This document shows positions 9,010 to 17,753 of a DNA stretch of 19,450 bases, piece by piece. Each line of letters opens with the position of its first letter. Within the stretch, counting starts at the first letter, position 1. Both the position numbers and the translations under genes were made by a program. The notes under the pieces are model-generated. The model was given only the letters and a program-made list of their open reading frames with translations. It was not told the origin of the DNA and did not search any database. The DNA comes from DASUSF01 sp036375275 (GTDB lineage: Bacteria > Pseudomonadota > Alphaproteobacteria > Geminicoccales > Geminicoccaceae), in the NCBI GenBank assembly GCA_036375275.1, contig DASUSF010000269.1:1-19450 (forward strand). The letters are read 5' to 3'.

Positions 9010-10167
9010 TCATGCGGACGCGTCGTCCGGCGCCCCGCCAGGGTCGAGGAGCGGGAAGCGGAGCTGGAGCGTCGTGCCGGCGCCCCCGACGCGCCGGTTC
9101 GACCAGGTCGCCTCGGCGCGCAGCTGCCGGCTCAGCGCCTCGATCAGCTTCATCCCGAGCCCCGGCGTGACCCCTTTCGGCAGGCCCGCCCCGTCGTCGG
9201 CCATGACCAGGGTCACGGTACGTCCGTCGCTGGTCAGCTCGAGTCGGAACACGCCGCGGTCGCCGAAGCCGTGCTTGAAGCTGTTGGTCAGGAACTCGTT
9301 GACGATCAGCCCGATGGTCTGCGCGTCGCGCGTCCCGATCTCGACCGCGCTGGTCTCGGTCTCGAGCTGAACCCGCCGGGCCGCTTCGGGCTGAACCTCG
9401 AACAGGCTGGTGAGCACGGCGAGCAGGTACTCGCCGAGGTCCACCCGGTCGGGCGAGGTGCCCGATTGCAGCTGATCGTTGACCCGGCTGAGGGCGAGGA
9501 TGCGCGCCGCGACCTTCTCGAGGTGCTCGCGGGCTTCCGGGCTGACGACGCCGGCGAGCTGCAGATTGATCAGGCTCAGCAGCTGCTGGTTGTTGTTCTT
9601 GATCCGGTGCTGCAGCTCGTCGAAGTACGTCTTCTGGAGCCGGGCATAGCGGGCGTTCTCCTTGACCAGGCGGTTCTGGGCGATGACGAACGACAGGATG
9701 TTGGCATAGCCCTGCAGGAACTTCGCATCGTCATCGGTGAACACGCGGGTCTCGCGGCTGTCGGCCTCCAGCACCCCGTAGACGTCGGCCCGATCCCTGA
9801 TGATGACGTTGACGGCGCTCCTGACGCCGTGATCGCGCAGCAGCTGCGGGACCTCGAACCGCTCCTCCCGCTCGAGATCGTTGGCGATCACCGGCCGCCC
9901 GGTGTGCAGCGCGTAGCCGGCCGGCGAGCGGAGCTCGGCGCCGACCGTTGCGCGCCCGAGCTCGCTCGGATCCCATCCGACGCCGGCCCGAAGCAGGAGG
10001 TTTCCCTGCTCCGGCTGGTACTCGAGGATCTTCACGAACCCGATGTCGAGGCTCTCGGCGACCTCCCGCGCGGCCTCGCTGAGCAGCTGATCCAGGTCCT
10101 CGCCCTCGGTCGCGCGCCGGCCGAAGGCCGCGAGATCGGCCTGCTGGTGTCGCGACGAGTCCTTCAT
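9010..10167 (-). CDS. GAF-domain sensor histidine kinase, HisKA_2 type
   Basis: This is a soluble sensor kinase of 385 residues with no signal peptide or membrane segment. The N-terminal GAF domain (about residues 25-165) could bind a small ligand or chromophore; I see no conserved bilin-binding Cys. The dimerisation/phosphotransfer region is of HisKA_2 type, with DELQHRIKNNNQQLLSLI and His187 as phospho-acceptor. The ATPase domain has LIVNEFLTNSFKHGF, DDGAGLP and GLGMKLIEAL. In alphaproteobacteria, kinases of this class and the related HWE class often feed the PhyR-NepR-EcfG general stress response (established for some members; not shown for this one). No response regulator is adjacent, so the partner is encoded elsewhere. 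The start ATG at 10167 follows GGGAG. The 198 nt upstream hold no gene I can support. Confidence 0.9.
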   Translation of the reverse strand: MKDSSRHQQADLAAFGRRATEGEDLDQLLSEAAREVAESLDIGFVKILEYQPEQGNLLLRAGVGWDPSELGRATVGAELRSPAGYALHTGRPVIANDLEREERFEVPQLLRDHGVRSAVNVIIRDRADVYGVLEADSRETRVFTDDDAKFLQGYANILSFVIAQNRLVKENARYARLQKTYFDELQHRIKNNNQQLLSLINLQLAGVVSPEAREHLEKVAARILALSRVNDQLQSGTSPDRVDLGEYLLAVLTSLFEVQPEAARRVQLETETSAVEIGTRDAQTIGLIVNEFLTNSFKHGFGDRGVFRLELTSDGRTVTLVMADDGAGLPKGVTPGLGMKLIEALSRQLRAEATWSNRRVGGAGTTLQLRFPLLDPGGAPDDASA

Positions 10168-10365
10168 GGCCCCCGCTCCCGATCCGCCGCCGGTCCAGGC
10201 CCTGTCCAGTGGCAGCTCGTTTACGGAATTGACGGGACGCGCTCAAGGCTCCCCTGCGGCGCTCCTCGCGGGTCAGGCCCCTTCCCAATCCCTCATCCTC
10301 CGGCAGCGCCGGCCGAGCCGGGCCGAGGCGGTGGCGATGCCACCAGCGGTCGGCCCCGCGCATGA

Positions 10366-10734
10366 TCACCAGCCGAGGCTGCCCGCTGCGGCGAACGCGG
10401 CGGAGATGCCGCCCGAGACGACGACCAGCCGCGCGAGGCCGCGCCAGACGAGGTGGCTGCCCTGGTTCCCGGCGCTCCGCCAGATCCCGACCGAGACGAT
10501 GAAGGCATAGGCGGCAGCTCCGAACGCCAACGTGAGGAGCACGAGCGCCGAGAGAAGCGAGAGCGACGTCTGGCTGGCATAGATGAGCAGCCCGCCGACC
10601 AGCGCGTTCAGGACGATCAAGCCTCCGATCCCATACAACCAGTAGGTCTTCGCGAGCGAGAACTCGCCCCGCCACAGTTGCCCGAGTTCACGCATCGACA
10701 TCTCCCGCCGCGCCAGGGTGTGCGAGGCCTTCAT
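10366..10734 (-). CDS. Small integral membrane protein of unknown function
   Basis: This is a 122-residue protein that I cannot assign to a named family. A basic amphipathic N-terminus with LWRGEFSLAKTYWLYG leads into a hydrophobic helix (about residues 33-53). A second helix (about 58-83) ends in AFIVSVGIWRSA, and a third lies at the C-terminus (about 100-120). The combination WRGE-S-L-K-WLYG plus SVGIWRSAGNQ resembles small three-helix inner-membrane proteins seen widely in proteobacteria, whose role is unknown to me. The ATG at 10734 is preceded by AAGG at short spacing; in-frame ATGs at 10701 and 10695 are alternatives. It is divergent from the sugar cassette across 167 nt. Confidence 0.75.
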   Translation of the reverse strand: MKASHTLARREMSMRELGQLWRGEFSLAKTYWLYGIGGLIVLNALVGGLLIYASQTSLSLLSALVLLTLAFGAAAYAFIVSVGIWRSAGNQGSHLVWRGLARLVVVSGGISAAFAAAGSLGW

Positions 10735-10842
10735 GCAGCCTTATCCCTAACACGAGGTTAATGCCATCGGAGCGCCGGAAGCTCCCGGCCTCGTCCCGGA
10801 TGCGTCCGCGGGCCCTGGACTTCCGGCGCAGCATCTTCGGCT

Positions 10843-10867
10843 GGAACCACCACCGGTAGTGCGCGTT
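10843..10867 (+). promoter_or_regulatory. Candidate EcfG (general stress sigma factor) promoter
   Basis: GGAAC (10843-10847) and CGTT (10864-10867) are separated by exactly 16 nt, matching the alphaproteobacterial EcfG/SigT consensus GGAAC-N16/17-CGTT. It points at the first gene of the sugar cassette. Predicted transcription would start near 10874, leaving a leader of about 28 nt that includes the strong Shine-Dalgarno GGAGG (10892-10896), 5 nt before the ATG. The assignment rests on sequence match and position only. Confidence 0.65.
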
Positions 10868-10901
10868 TGAGCTGCAGAATCGAGAACCGAGGGAGGAAGA
10901 C

Positions 10902-12019
<1,118 letters not shown>

Positions 12020-12023
<4 letters not shown>

Positions 12024-13120
12024 GCGCGCAGCGACGCCGCGAGAGCCCGGGCGGAACGGGGCTCCATCCGGCGCGGCCGACCCTCATCATCGGCGGCGCC
12101 GGGTTCATCGGCTCGAACCTGGCCGACCGGATCGCCCGGAGCGGCGGCGAGGTCGTGGTGCTCGACGACTTGTCGAGGCCGGGCGTCGAGCAGAACGGGG
12201 CCTGGCTGAGCGCGCGTCACCCGCGGCTGGTCAGCATCGAGGTCGGCGATGTGCGGGACCGGCGCGCCATGCAGCGCGTGGTCCGCGAGGCCGGGCAGGT
12301 CTTCCACCTCGCGGCGCAGGTGGCGGTGACCACGAGCCTCGCCGATCCGCTCGACGACTTCACGATCAACGCCGCCGGGACCCTCACCGTTCTCGAGGCG
12401 CTGCGCGCGCTGCCGGCGCCGCCGCCCCTGGTCTTCACGTCGACCAACAAGGTCTACGGCCATCTCGAGGATCTCGAGGTGGTGGATGCCGAACATGGGT
12501 ACGCGCCGTCCGATCCCGCGATCCGGCGTCATGGCATCGATGAGCAGCGGCCGCTCGACTTCTGCAGTCCCTACGGCTGCTCCAAGGGCGCGGCCGACCA
12601 GTACGTCCTGGATTACGCGCGGACCTTCGGGCTCCCGGCGACCCTGTTCCGGATGAGCTGCATCTTCGGCCCGCGCCAGTTCGGCACCGAGGATCAGGGG
12701 TGGGTCGCCCACTTCGTCCGCCGGGTGCTGGACGATCGGCCGATCACGATCTTCGGCGACGGGCGGCAGGTGCGCGACATCCTCTTCGTCGACGATCTCG
12801 TGGATGCGCTGCTCACGGCGAGCGCCCGCATCGATGCGACCCGCGGCTGCCCCTTCAACATCGGCGGCGGGCCCGGCAACGCGATCAGCGTGCTGCGGGT
12901 GCTGGAGCTGATCGCGCGGCGGCTCGGGCGACGGCCACGCCTGGAGTTCGGCCCGTGGCGCCCGTCCGACCAGCGCTACTACGTGTCCGACACCCGGCGC
13001 TTCGAGCGCCTAACCGGCTGGCGCGCGCGGACCGGGGTCGACGACGGCATCGGCCGCCTCGTCGACTGGATGCGCGCGCCCCGCACGATCGACGCCACCA
13101 CCCGGGAGGCCGCTGCTTGA
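12020..13120 (+). CDS. NAD-dependent epimerase, CDP-paratose 2-epimerase-like
   Basis: This is a second extended-SDR sugar-nucleotide enzyme, 366 residues from a GTG that overlaps the previous stop. The NAD motif GGAGFIG is at 25-31, VFTSTNKVYG is near 138-147, and the catalytic Tyr185-x3-Lys189 is in SPYGCSKGAADQYV. The segment YGCSKGAADQYVLDYAR, with MSCIFGPRQFGTEDQGW, strongly resembles RfbE/Tyv CDP-paratose 2-epimerases. The nucleotide and sugar actually used are unknown, since no CDP-glucose pathway genes are visible here. The roughly 20 residues before the Rossmann strand are low-complexity and could be untranslated, but no better start with a ribosome binding site is evident. The next gene begins one nucleotide after the stop. 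Confidence 0.9.
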
Positions 13121-13121
13121 G

Positions 13122-14408
13122 ATGAGGTATGCGCTCGTCAACCCGAACTGGACGTTCGAGGGCAGCATCTACTTCGGCTGTCGCGATCCGCACCTGCCGC
13201 TGGAGTTCGGCTACGCCAAGACCCTGATCGAGCGGTCCGGCCACCATGCGACCATCGTCGACGGGCAGCTGTTCGACCTCGATCTCGACCAGATCGAGGA
13301 CGAGGTGCGCGCGTGCCGGCCCGGGGTCATCGTGGTCACCACCGCGCCGAGCTACCTGTTCTGGCGCTGCGCGCAGCCGGAGCTGCGCGTGCCGCGGCTG
13401 GTGCTCGACCGCCTGCGCGGCCTCGGCGTCCCGCTCGTGGCCGTCGGCCCGCACGGCTCGACCACGCCCCGCGCCGTGATGCGCAAGCTCGAGGTCGACC
13501 TCGTCGTGATGGGCGAGTGCGAGGACCTTCTGCCGCGGCTCGCGAGCGAGCGCTGGGCCGGGCTGCCGTCGGTCTGCGTCGCCGACGGGGAGGACTTCCG
13601 GATCAACGGCGGGCCCGCGTCGGCCGCCTTCGTCGACCATCCGGCGCTGCTCTGGCCCGACTCGTGGATCCGGCGGCATCACCATCATCACCACCGCTTC
13701 GAGGCCCCGCCGGAGGGGCCCGGCGCCGAGGTCGAGACCTCGCGCGGCTGCCCCTACCACTGCTCGTTCTGCGCCAAGGCCGACTTCCGGGACCGCTACC
13801 GCCGGCGCAGGCTGCCGCTCGTGCTCGACGAGATCGACCGGCTCGCCGCGCAGGGCGTGACCTACATCTATTTCATCGACGAGATCTTCCTCCCCAACCG
13901 GCCTCTTCTCGAGGCGCTGGCCCGCCGCGACCTGAAGTTCGGCGTGCAGACCCGGCTCGACCTCTGGAAGCCCGAGATGATCGAGCTGCTGGGACGCGCC
14001 GGCTGCGTCTCGATCGAAGCCGGCGTCGAGAGCATCACGGCCGAGGGCCGCGCCGGCCTCGACAAGGACTGCCGGGTCAGCACCGAGGAGCTGAGCGACC
14101 GCCTCCTGCAGGCCAAGCAGCACGTGCCGTTCGTGCAGGCCAACATGATCGAGGTCGACGCCGACGATCACGCGGAGGTGGTGGACTGGTGCGCGAACAT
14201 GCGCCGGCACGGCGTCTGGGCCAACGAGCCGGTGCCGCTGTTCCCCTATCCGGCCTCGCCCGACTATCGGAAGCTGTTCGGACTCCCGGACGAGCACGCG
14301 TGGGAGCGCGCGCACGACCACTATCTCAGGAGCTTCGAGCGGTTCAGCGATCTGCAGGAGGCGCGTCCGGCGCCGCTCCCCGAGCTGGAGCAGGCGTGCG
14401 GATGCTGA
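13122..14408 (+). CDS. B12-binding-type radical SAM protein (TIGR04295-like, 'rhizo-twelve')
   Basis: This 428-residue enzyme is predicted to use S-adenosylmethionine and a [4Fe-4S] cluster to start a radical reaction on an unknown substrate, probably a sugar intermediate given its neighbours. The N-terminal half (about residues 1-150) has the alternating alpha/beta pattern of a cobalamin-binding domain, but I see no DxHxxG motif. The radical SAM cluster motif is CPYHCSFC (Cys210, Cys214, Cys217), preceded by ETSRG. Further core elements are YIYFIDEIFLPN, FGVQTRLDLW and IEAGVES. A run of six His (186-191) lies between the two domains. From memory, it fits TIGR04295, 'B12-binding domain/radical SAM protein, rhizo-twelve system'; I could not run the model. 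It starts one nt after the epimerase stop, and its 3' end overlaps the next gene by 7 nt. Confidence 0.88.
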   Translation: MRYALVNPNWTFEGSIYFGCRDPHLPLEFGYAKTLIERSGHHATIVDGQLFDLDLDQIEDEVRACRPGVIVVTTAPSYLFWRCAQPELRVPRLVLDRLRGLGVPLVAVGPHGSTTPRAVMRKLEVDLVVMGECEDLLPRLASERWAGLPSVCVADGEDFRINGGPASAAFVDHPALLWPDSWIRRHHHHHHRFEAPPEGPGAEVETSRGCPYHCSFCAKADFRDRYRRRRLPLVLDEIDRLAAQGVTYIYFIDEIFLPNRPLLEALARRDLKFGVQTRLDLWKPEMIELLGRAGCVSIEAGVESITAEGRAGLDKDCRVSTEELSDRLLQAKQHVPFVQANMIEVDADDHAEVVDWCANMRRHGVWANEPVPLFPYPASPDYRKLFGLPDEHAWERAHDHYLRSFERFSDLQEARPAPLPELEQACGC

Positions 14409-15538
14409 GCGGCGCGCCGGGGCCGGCGACGGTCCTGATGACCACCGACACCATCGGCGGGATCTGGACGTACGCGCTCGATCTCGCCGGCGGGCTGCGG
14501 CGCCGCGGCGTGCGCACCGTGCTCGCGAGCATGGGACCGCCCCCGACCGGGACGCAGCGGGCGGCCGCGCTCTCGATCCCGGACCTGGTGCTGGAGCAGA
14601 GCACCTTTCTGCTGGAATGGATGGACCATGCGGAGTGGGACGTGCGGCGCGCCGGCGAATGGCTGCTCGAGCTCGAACTCGTGCACCTGCCGGAGGTGGT
14701 GCACGTCAACGGCTTCGCCCACGCCGCGCTGCCGTTCGCGGCGCCGACCGTCTGTGTCGCGCACTCCTGCGTCGGGACCTGGTGGCGGGCGGTGAAGGGC
14801 GAGGCGCCGCCCGCCCGGTTCGCCGGCTATCTGGGCGCCGTCGCCGCGGGGCTCGACGCCGCCGACGGCGTGGTCGCGCCGACCCGGGCGTTCCTCGATC
14901 AGCTCGAGACGGTGTACGGCCCCCGGCCACGCGCCCGGGTGATCCCGAATGGTCGCTCAGCCGCCGGGTTCGGCTCCAGTCGCAAGCGGGACATGGTGTT
15001 CAGCGCGGGGCGGGGCTGGGACGAGGCCAAGAACGTGATCGCGCTGGACGCGATCGCCGCCGATCTCGACTGGCCGGTCGTGGTGGCCGGCGACTGGCGC
15101 CCGCCGCGCGGCGAGGCGGAGCCGCCGCGGCACCTGCTCTGCCTCGATCTGGTCGAACCGGAGCAGCTGCGACAGTGGCTCGCGGACGCGCCGATCTTCG
15201 CGCTTCCCGCCCGCTACGAGCCGTTCGGGCTCGCGCCGCTGGAGGCGGCGCTCTCGGGCTGCGCTCTCGTCCTCGGCGACCTGCCGACGCTGCGCGAGGT
15301 CTGGGGCGAGGCGGCGCTGTACGTCCCGCCCGACGATCGCGCGGCGCTGCGCGCCACCCTCCAGGCGCTGATCCGCGATCCCGCCCGCCGCCGCCGGATG
15401 GCCCGCGCGGCCGAGAAGCGGGCGCGGAGGTTTGGCGCCGTCCGCATGGCTGAGGGCTACCTCAGCCTGTACCGCGGGCTGCGGCGGTGCCGCGCCCTGA
15501 CCCATGCGGCCCTGCCCCCGGCCGCGAGCGCGGCGTGA
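14402..15538 (+). CDS. Glycosyltransferase family 4
   Basis: This is a retaining GT-B glycosyltransferase of 378 residues, likely adding one sugar of the cassette's product. The N-terminal domain begins VLMTTDTIGGIWTYALDLAG (about residues 11-30), and EVVHVNGFAHAALPF and VAHSCVGTWW follow. The donor-binding domain begins near FSAGRGWDEAKN (200-211). It contains the E-x7-E pair Glu273/Glu281 in ARYEPFGLAPLEAAL, then GCALVLGDLPTLREVWGEAA. The ATG at 14402 lies inside the end of the radical SAM gene (7-nt overlap), implying translational coupling. A long upstream open extension in this frame is antisense/shadow sequence and not part of the gene. Sugar donor and acceptor are unknown. Confidence 0.9.
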   Translation: MLSGAPGPATVLMTTDTIGGIWTYALDLAGGLRRRGVRTVLASMGPPPTGTQRAAALSIPDLVLEQSTFLLEWMDHAEWDVRRAGEWLLELELVHLPEVVHVNGFAHAALPFAAPTVCVAHSCVGTWWRAVKGEAPPARFAGYLGAVAAGLDAADGVVAPTRAFLDQLETVYGPRPRARVIPNGRSAAGFGSSRKRDMVFSAGRGWDEAKNVIALDAIAADLDWPVVVAGDWRPPRGEAEPPRHLLCLDLVEPEQLRQWLADAPIFALPARYEPFGLAPLEAALSGCALVLGDLPTLREVWGEAALYVPPDDRAALRATLQALIRDPARRRRMARAAEKRARRFGAVRMAEGYLSLYRGLRRCRALTHAALPPAASAA

Positions 15539-15546
15539 TCTCGACC

Positions 15547-16662
15547 ATGCGCTTCGTCCTCTTCGTCCATTCCCTGGTCTCCGACTGGAACCACGGCAAC
15601 GCCCACTTCCTGCGCGGCATCGTCCGCGAGCTCCAGGCTCTGGGCCACGAGGTCCGCGTCTACGAGCCGGATGACGGGTGGAGCCGGCGACACCTGATCG
15701 CGGAGCATGGCCTCCCGGCGCTCGACGCATTCAGCCTCCGGTTCCCGGGCCTGACCTCGCTCACCTACCGCCTCGGACGCCTCGATCTGGACCGGATGCT
15801 TGATGGCGCCGACGCCGTGATCGTGCACGAGTGGAACGACCCGGCGCTGGTCGCGGCGCTCGGCCGCCACCGGCGCCGCGGCGGCCGGGCGCTCCTGCTG
15901 TTCCACGACACCCATCACCGCTCGATCAGCGATCGGGCGGCCCTCGAGGCGCTCGATCTCGATGGCTACGACGGCGTCCTCGCCTTCGGCGAGGTGCTCC
16001 GCGAGATCTACCTCGCCCAGGGCTGGTCCGACCGGGTCTGGACCTGGCATGAGGCGGCCGACGTCGCGCTGTTCACGCCGCTCTCGGACCGGCCGAAGCG
16101 GGGCGACGTGATCTGGATCGGCAACTGGGGCGACGGCGAGCGCACCGCGGAGCTCGAGACCTACCTGATGGCGCCGGTGCGCGCCCTGGGGCTGAGCGGC
16201 ACGGTTCACGGGGTCCGCTATCCGCAGGAGGCGGTGGATGCGCTCGGGCAGGCCTGTCTCGACTACCGCGGCTGGCTCGCCAACGCCGACGTGCCGGAGG
16301 CCTTCGCCGCCCATCGGTTGACCGTGCACGTGCCTCGGCGCCCGTACGTGGAGGCGCTGCCGGGCATCCCGACGATCCGGGTGTTCGAGGCGCTGGCGTG
16401 CGGAATCCCGTTGATCAGCGCGCCCTGGGACGACCGCGAGGGCCTGTTCGAGATCGGGCGCGACTTCCTGATGGCGCACGACGGCGAGGCGATGAAGGAG
16501 GCCATGCGGTTCCTGCTGAACGACGCCGAGGCGGCACGCGAGATCGCACGGAACGGCCGCGCGATCGTCCTCGCCCGGCACACCTGCCGGCACCGGGTGC
16601 GCGAGCTGCTCGCGATCTGCGCGAGCCTCGGCAGCGAGGCCGCCATGCCCGAGGTGGCGTGA
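15547..16662 (+). CDS. CgeB-family glycosyltransferase, paralogue 1
   Basis: This putative GT-B glycosyltransferase of 371 residues resembles the CgeB / glyco_trans_1_2 group. The N-terminus FVHSLVSDWNHGNAHFLRGI (about residues 6-25) carries the S-x-W-x-x-G-x-A pattern shared with the next two genes. IWIGNWGDGERT (189-200) starts the second domain. RVFEALACGIPLISAPWDD (278-296) is the donor-binding signature with its conserved Glu. FHDTHHRS (119-126) is His-rich compared with the paralogues. I chose the ATG at 15547 (8-nt gap); a GTG at 15535 would overlap the previous stop (GTGA) and add four residues, and it is equally plausible in this tightly packed operon. Substrate is unknown. Confidence 0.87.
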   Translation: MRFVLFVHSLVSDWNHGNAHFLRGIVRELQALGHEVRVYEPDDGWSRRHLIAEHGLPALDAFSLRFPGLTSLTYRLGRLDLDRMLDGADAVIVHEWNDPALVAALGRHRRRGGRALLLFHDTHHRSISDRAALEALDLDGYDGVLAFGEVLREIYLAQGWSDRVWTWHEAADVALFTPLSDRPKRGDVIWIGNWGDGERTAELETYLMAPVRALGLSGTVHGVRYPQEAVDALGQACLDYRGWLANADVPEAFAAHRLTVHVPRRPYVEALPGIPTIRVFEALACGIPLISAPWDDREGLFEIGRDFLMAHDGEAMKEAMRFLLNDAEAAREIARNGRAIVLARHTCRHRVRELLAICASLGSEAAMPEVA

Positions 16663-17753
16663 TGCGCATCGCCTTCTTCGGGTCCAGCCTGGTCTCCGCC
16701 TACTGGAACGGTGCCGCGACCTACTATCGGGGGATCATCCGGGCGCTCGCCGCGCGCGGGCACGCCGTCACCTTCTTCGAGCCCGATGCCCTGGACCGGC
16801 AGGCGCACCGCGACATCGACCCGCCGGACTGGGCGCGTTCGGTGGTCTACCCGGCCACTCCGGGCGGCCTCGGCGGGGCGCTGGAGCAGGCGCGTCAGGC
16901 CGACGTCCTGATCAAGGCGAGCGGGGTCGGCGTGTTCGACGCCGAGCTCGAGCGCGGTGTCCTCGAGGTCCGGCGCGGCGGCCAGATCGCGATCTTCTGG
17001 GACGTCGACGCGCCGGCGACCCTCGAGCGGATGCAGAACGATCCGGAGGACCGACTCCGCCCTCTGATCCCGTGCTTCGACCTCGTGCTGACCTATGGCG
17101 GCGGCGACCCGGTGATCGAAGCCTACGAGGCCCTCGGCGCCCGGACGTGCGTCCCGGTCTACAATGCCCTCGACGTCGCGACTCATCATCCCGTGCCACC
17201 CGAGGACCGTTTCGCCGCCGATCTGACCTTCGTCGGCAACCGCCTGCCCGACCGCGAGGCCCGGGTGGAGGAGTTCTTCCTCGCACCGGCGCGGCAGCTC
17301 CCCGGCCAGCGCTTCCTGCTCGGCGGCAGCGGGTGGGCGGACAAGGCGGACGTGCCGGCGAACGTCACTCGGCTCGGGCACGTCTTCACGCGCGACCACA
17401 ACACGCTCAACTGCTCGGCCCGTGCGGTCCTCAACATCAACCGGGCGAGCATGGCACGCTTCGGCTTCTCGCCGCCGACCCGGCTGTTCGAGGCGGCCGG
17501 CGCCGGCGCCTGCCTGATCACCGACGCCTGGGGCGGGATCGAGCAGTTCCTCGAGCCGGGCAAGGAGGTCCTGGTCGCCGAGGATGGAGCTGCGGTGGCC
17601 ACCCTGCTGCGGGACCTCGACCCGGTTCGCGCGGCCGAGATCGGCGAGGCGGCGCGCCGGCGTCTGCTGCGCGAGCACACCTACGCGCATCGTGCGCTGC
17701 AGGTCGATGCGCTGCTCCAGGGAGTGGCGGGCGCCCGGGTGGCTGCCGCATGA
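16662..17753 (+). CDS. CgeB-family glycosyltransferase, paralogue 2
   Basis: This 363-residue putative glycosyltransferase starts with an ATG that shares one base with the previous stop (TGATG). Its N-terminus, FGSSLVSAYWNGAATYYRGI (6-25), is the same motif as in paralogue 1. IAIFWDVDAPATLERM and PCFDLVLTYGGG match the equivalent IDTP and PCFDLYLSFAGG segments of paralogue 3. The C-terminal donor domain has LTFVGNRLPDREARVEEFFL, LNINRASMARFGF (257-269), and RLFEAAGAGACLITDAWGG (274-292). It aligns with paralogue 3 nearly position for position, so the two are probably the closest pair. It has no signal peptide or membrane helix, so it is expected in the cytoplasm or loosely bound to the membrane. 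Substrate is unknown. Confidence 0.88.
   Translation: MRIAFFGSSLVSAYWNGAATYYRGIIRALAARGHAVTFFEPDALDRQAHRDIDPPDWARSVVYPATPGGLGGALEQARQADVLIKASGVGVFDAELERGVLEVRRGGQIAIFWDVDAPATLERMQNDPEDRLRPLIPCFDLVLTYGGGDPVIEAYEALGARTCVPVYNALDVATHHPVPPEDRFAADLTFVGNRLPDREARVEEFFLAPARQLPGQRFLLGGSGWADKADVPANVTRLGHVFTRDHNTLNCSARAVLNINRASMARFGFSPPTRLFEAAGAGACLITDAWGGIEQFLEPGKEVLVAEDGAAVATLLRDLDPVRAAEIGEAARRRLLREHTYAHRALQVDALLQGVAGARVAAA

Noticed and set aside
10209..10233. Sequence GGAATTGACGGG, resembling a conserved stretch of 16S rRNA
   Set aside because: Only about 12 nt match and the flanks do not; there is no rRNA context, so this is chance similarity.
13677..13694. His6 run considered as a vector tag or assembly contamination
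   Set aside because: It lies inside a continuous, well-conserved-looking reading frame, between two native domains, with no cloning-vector sequence around it.
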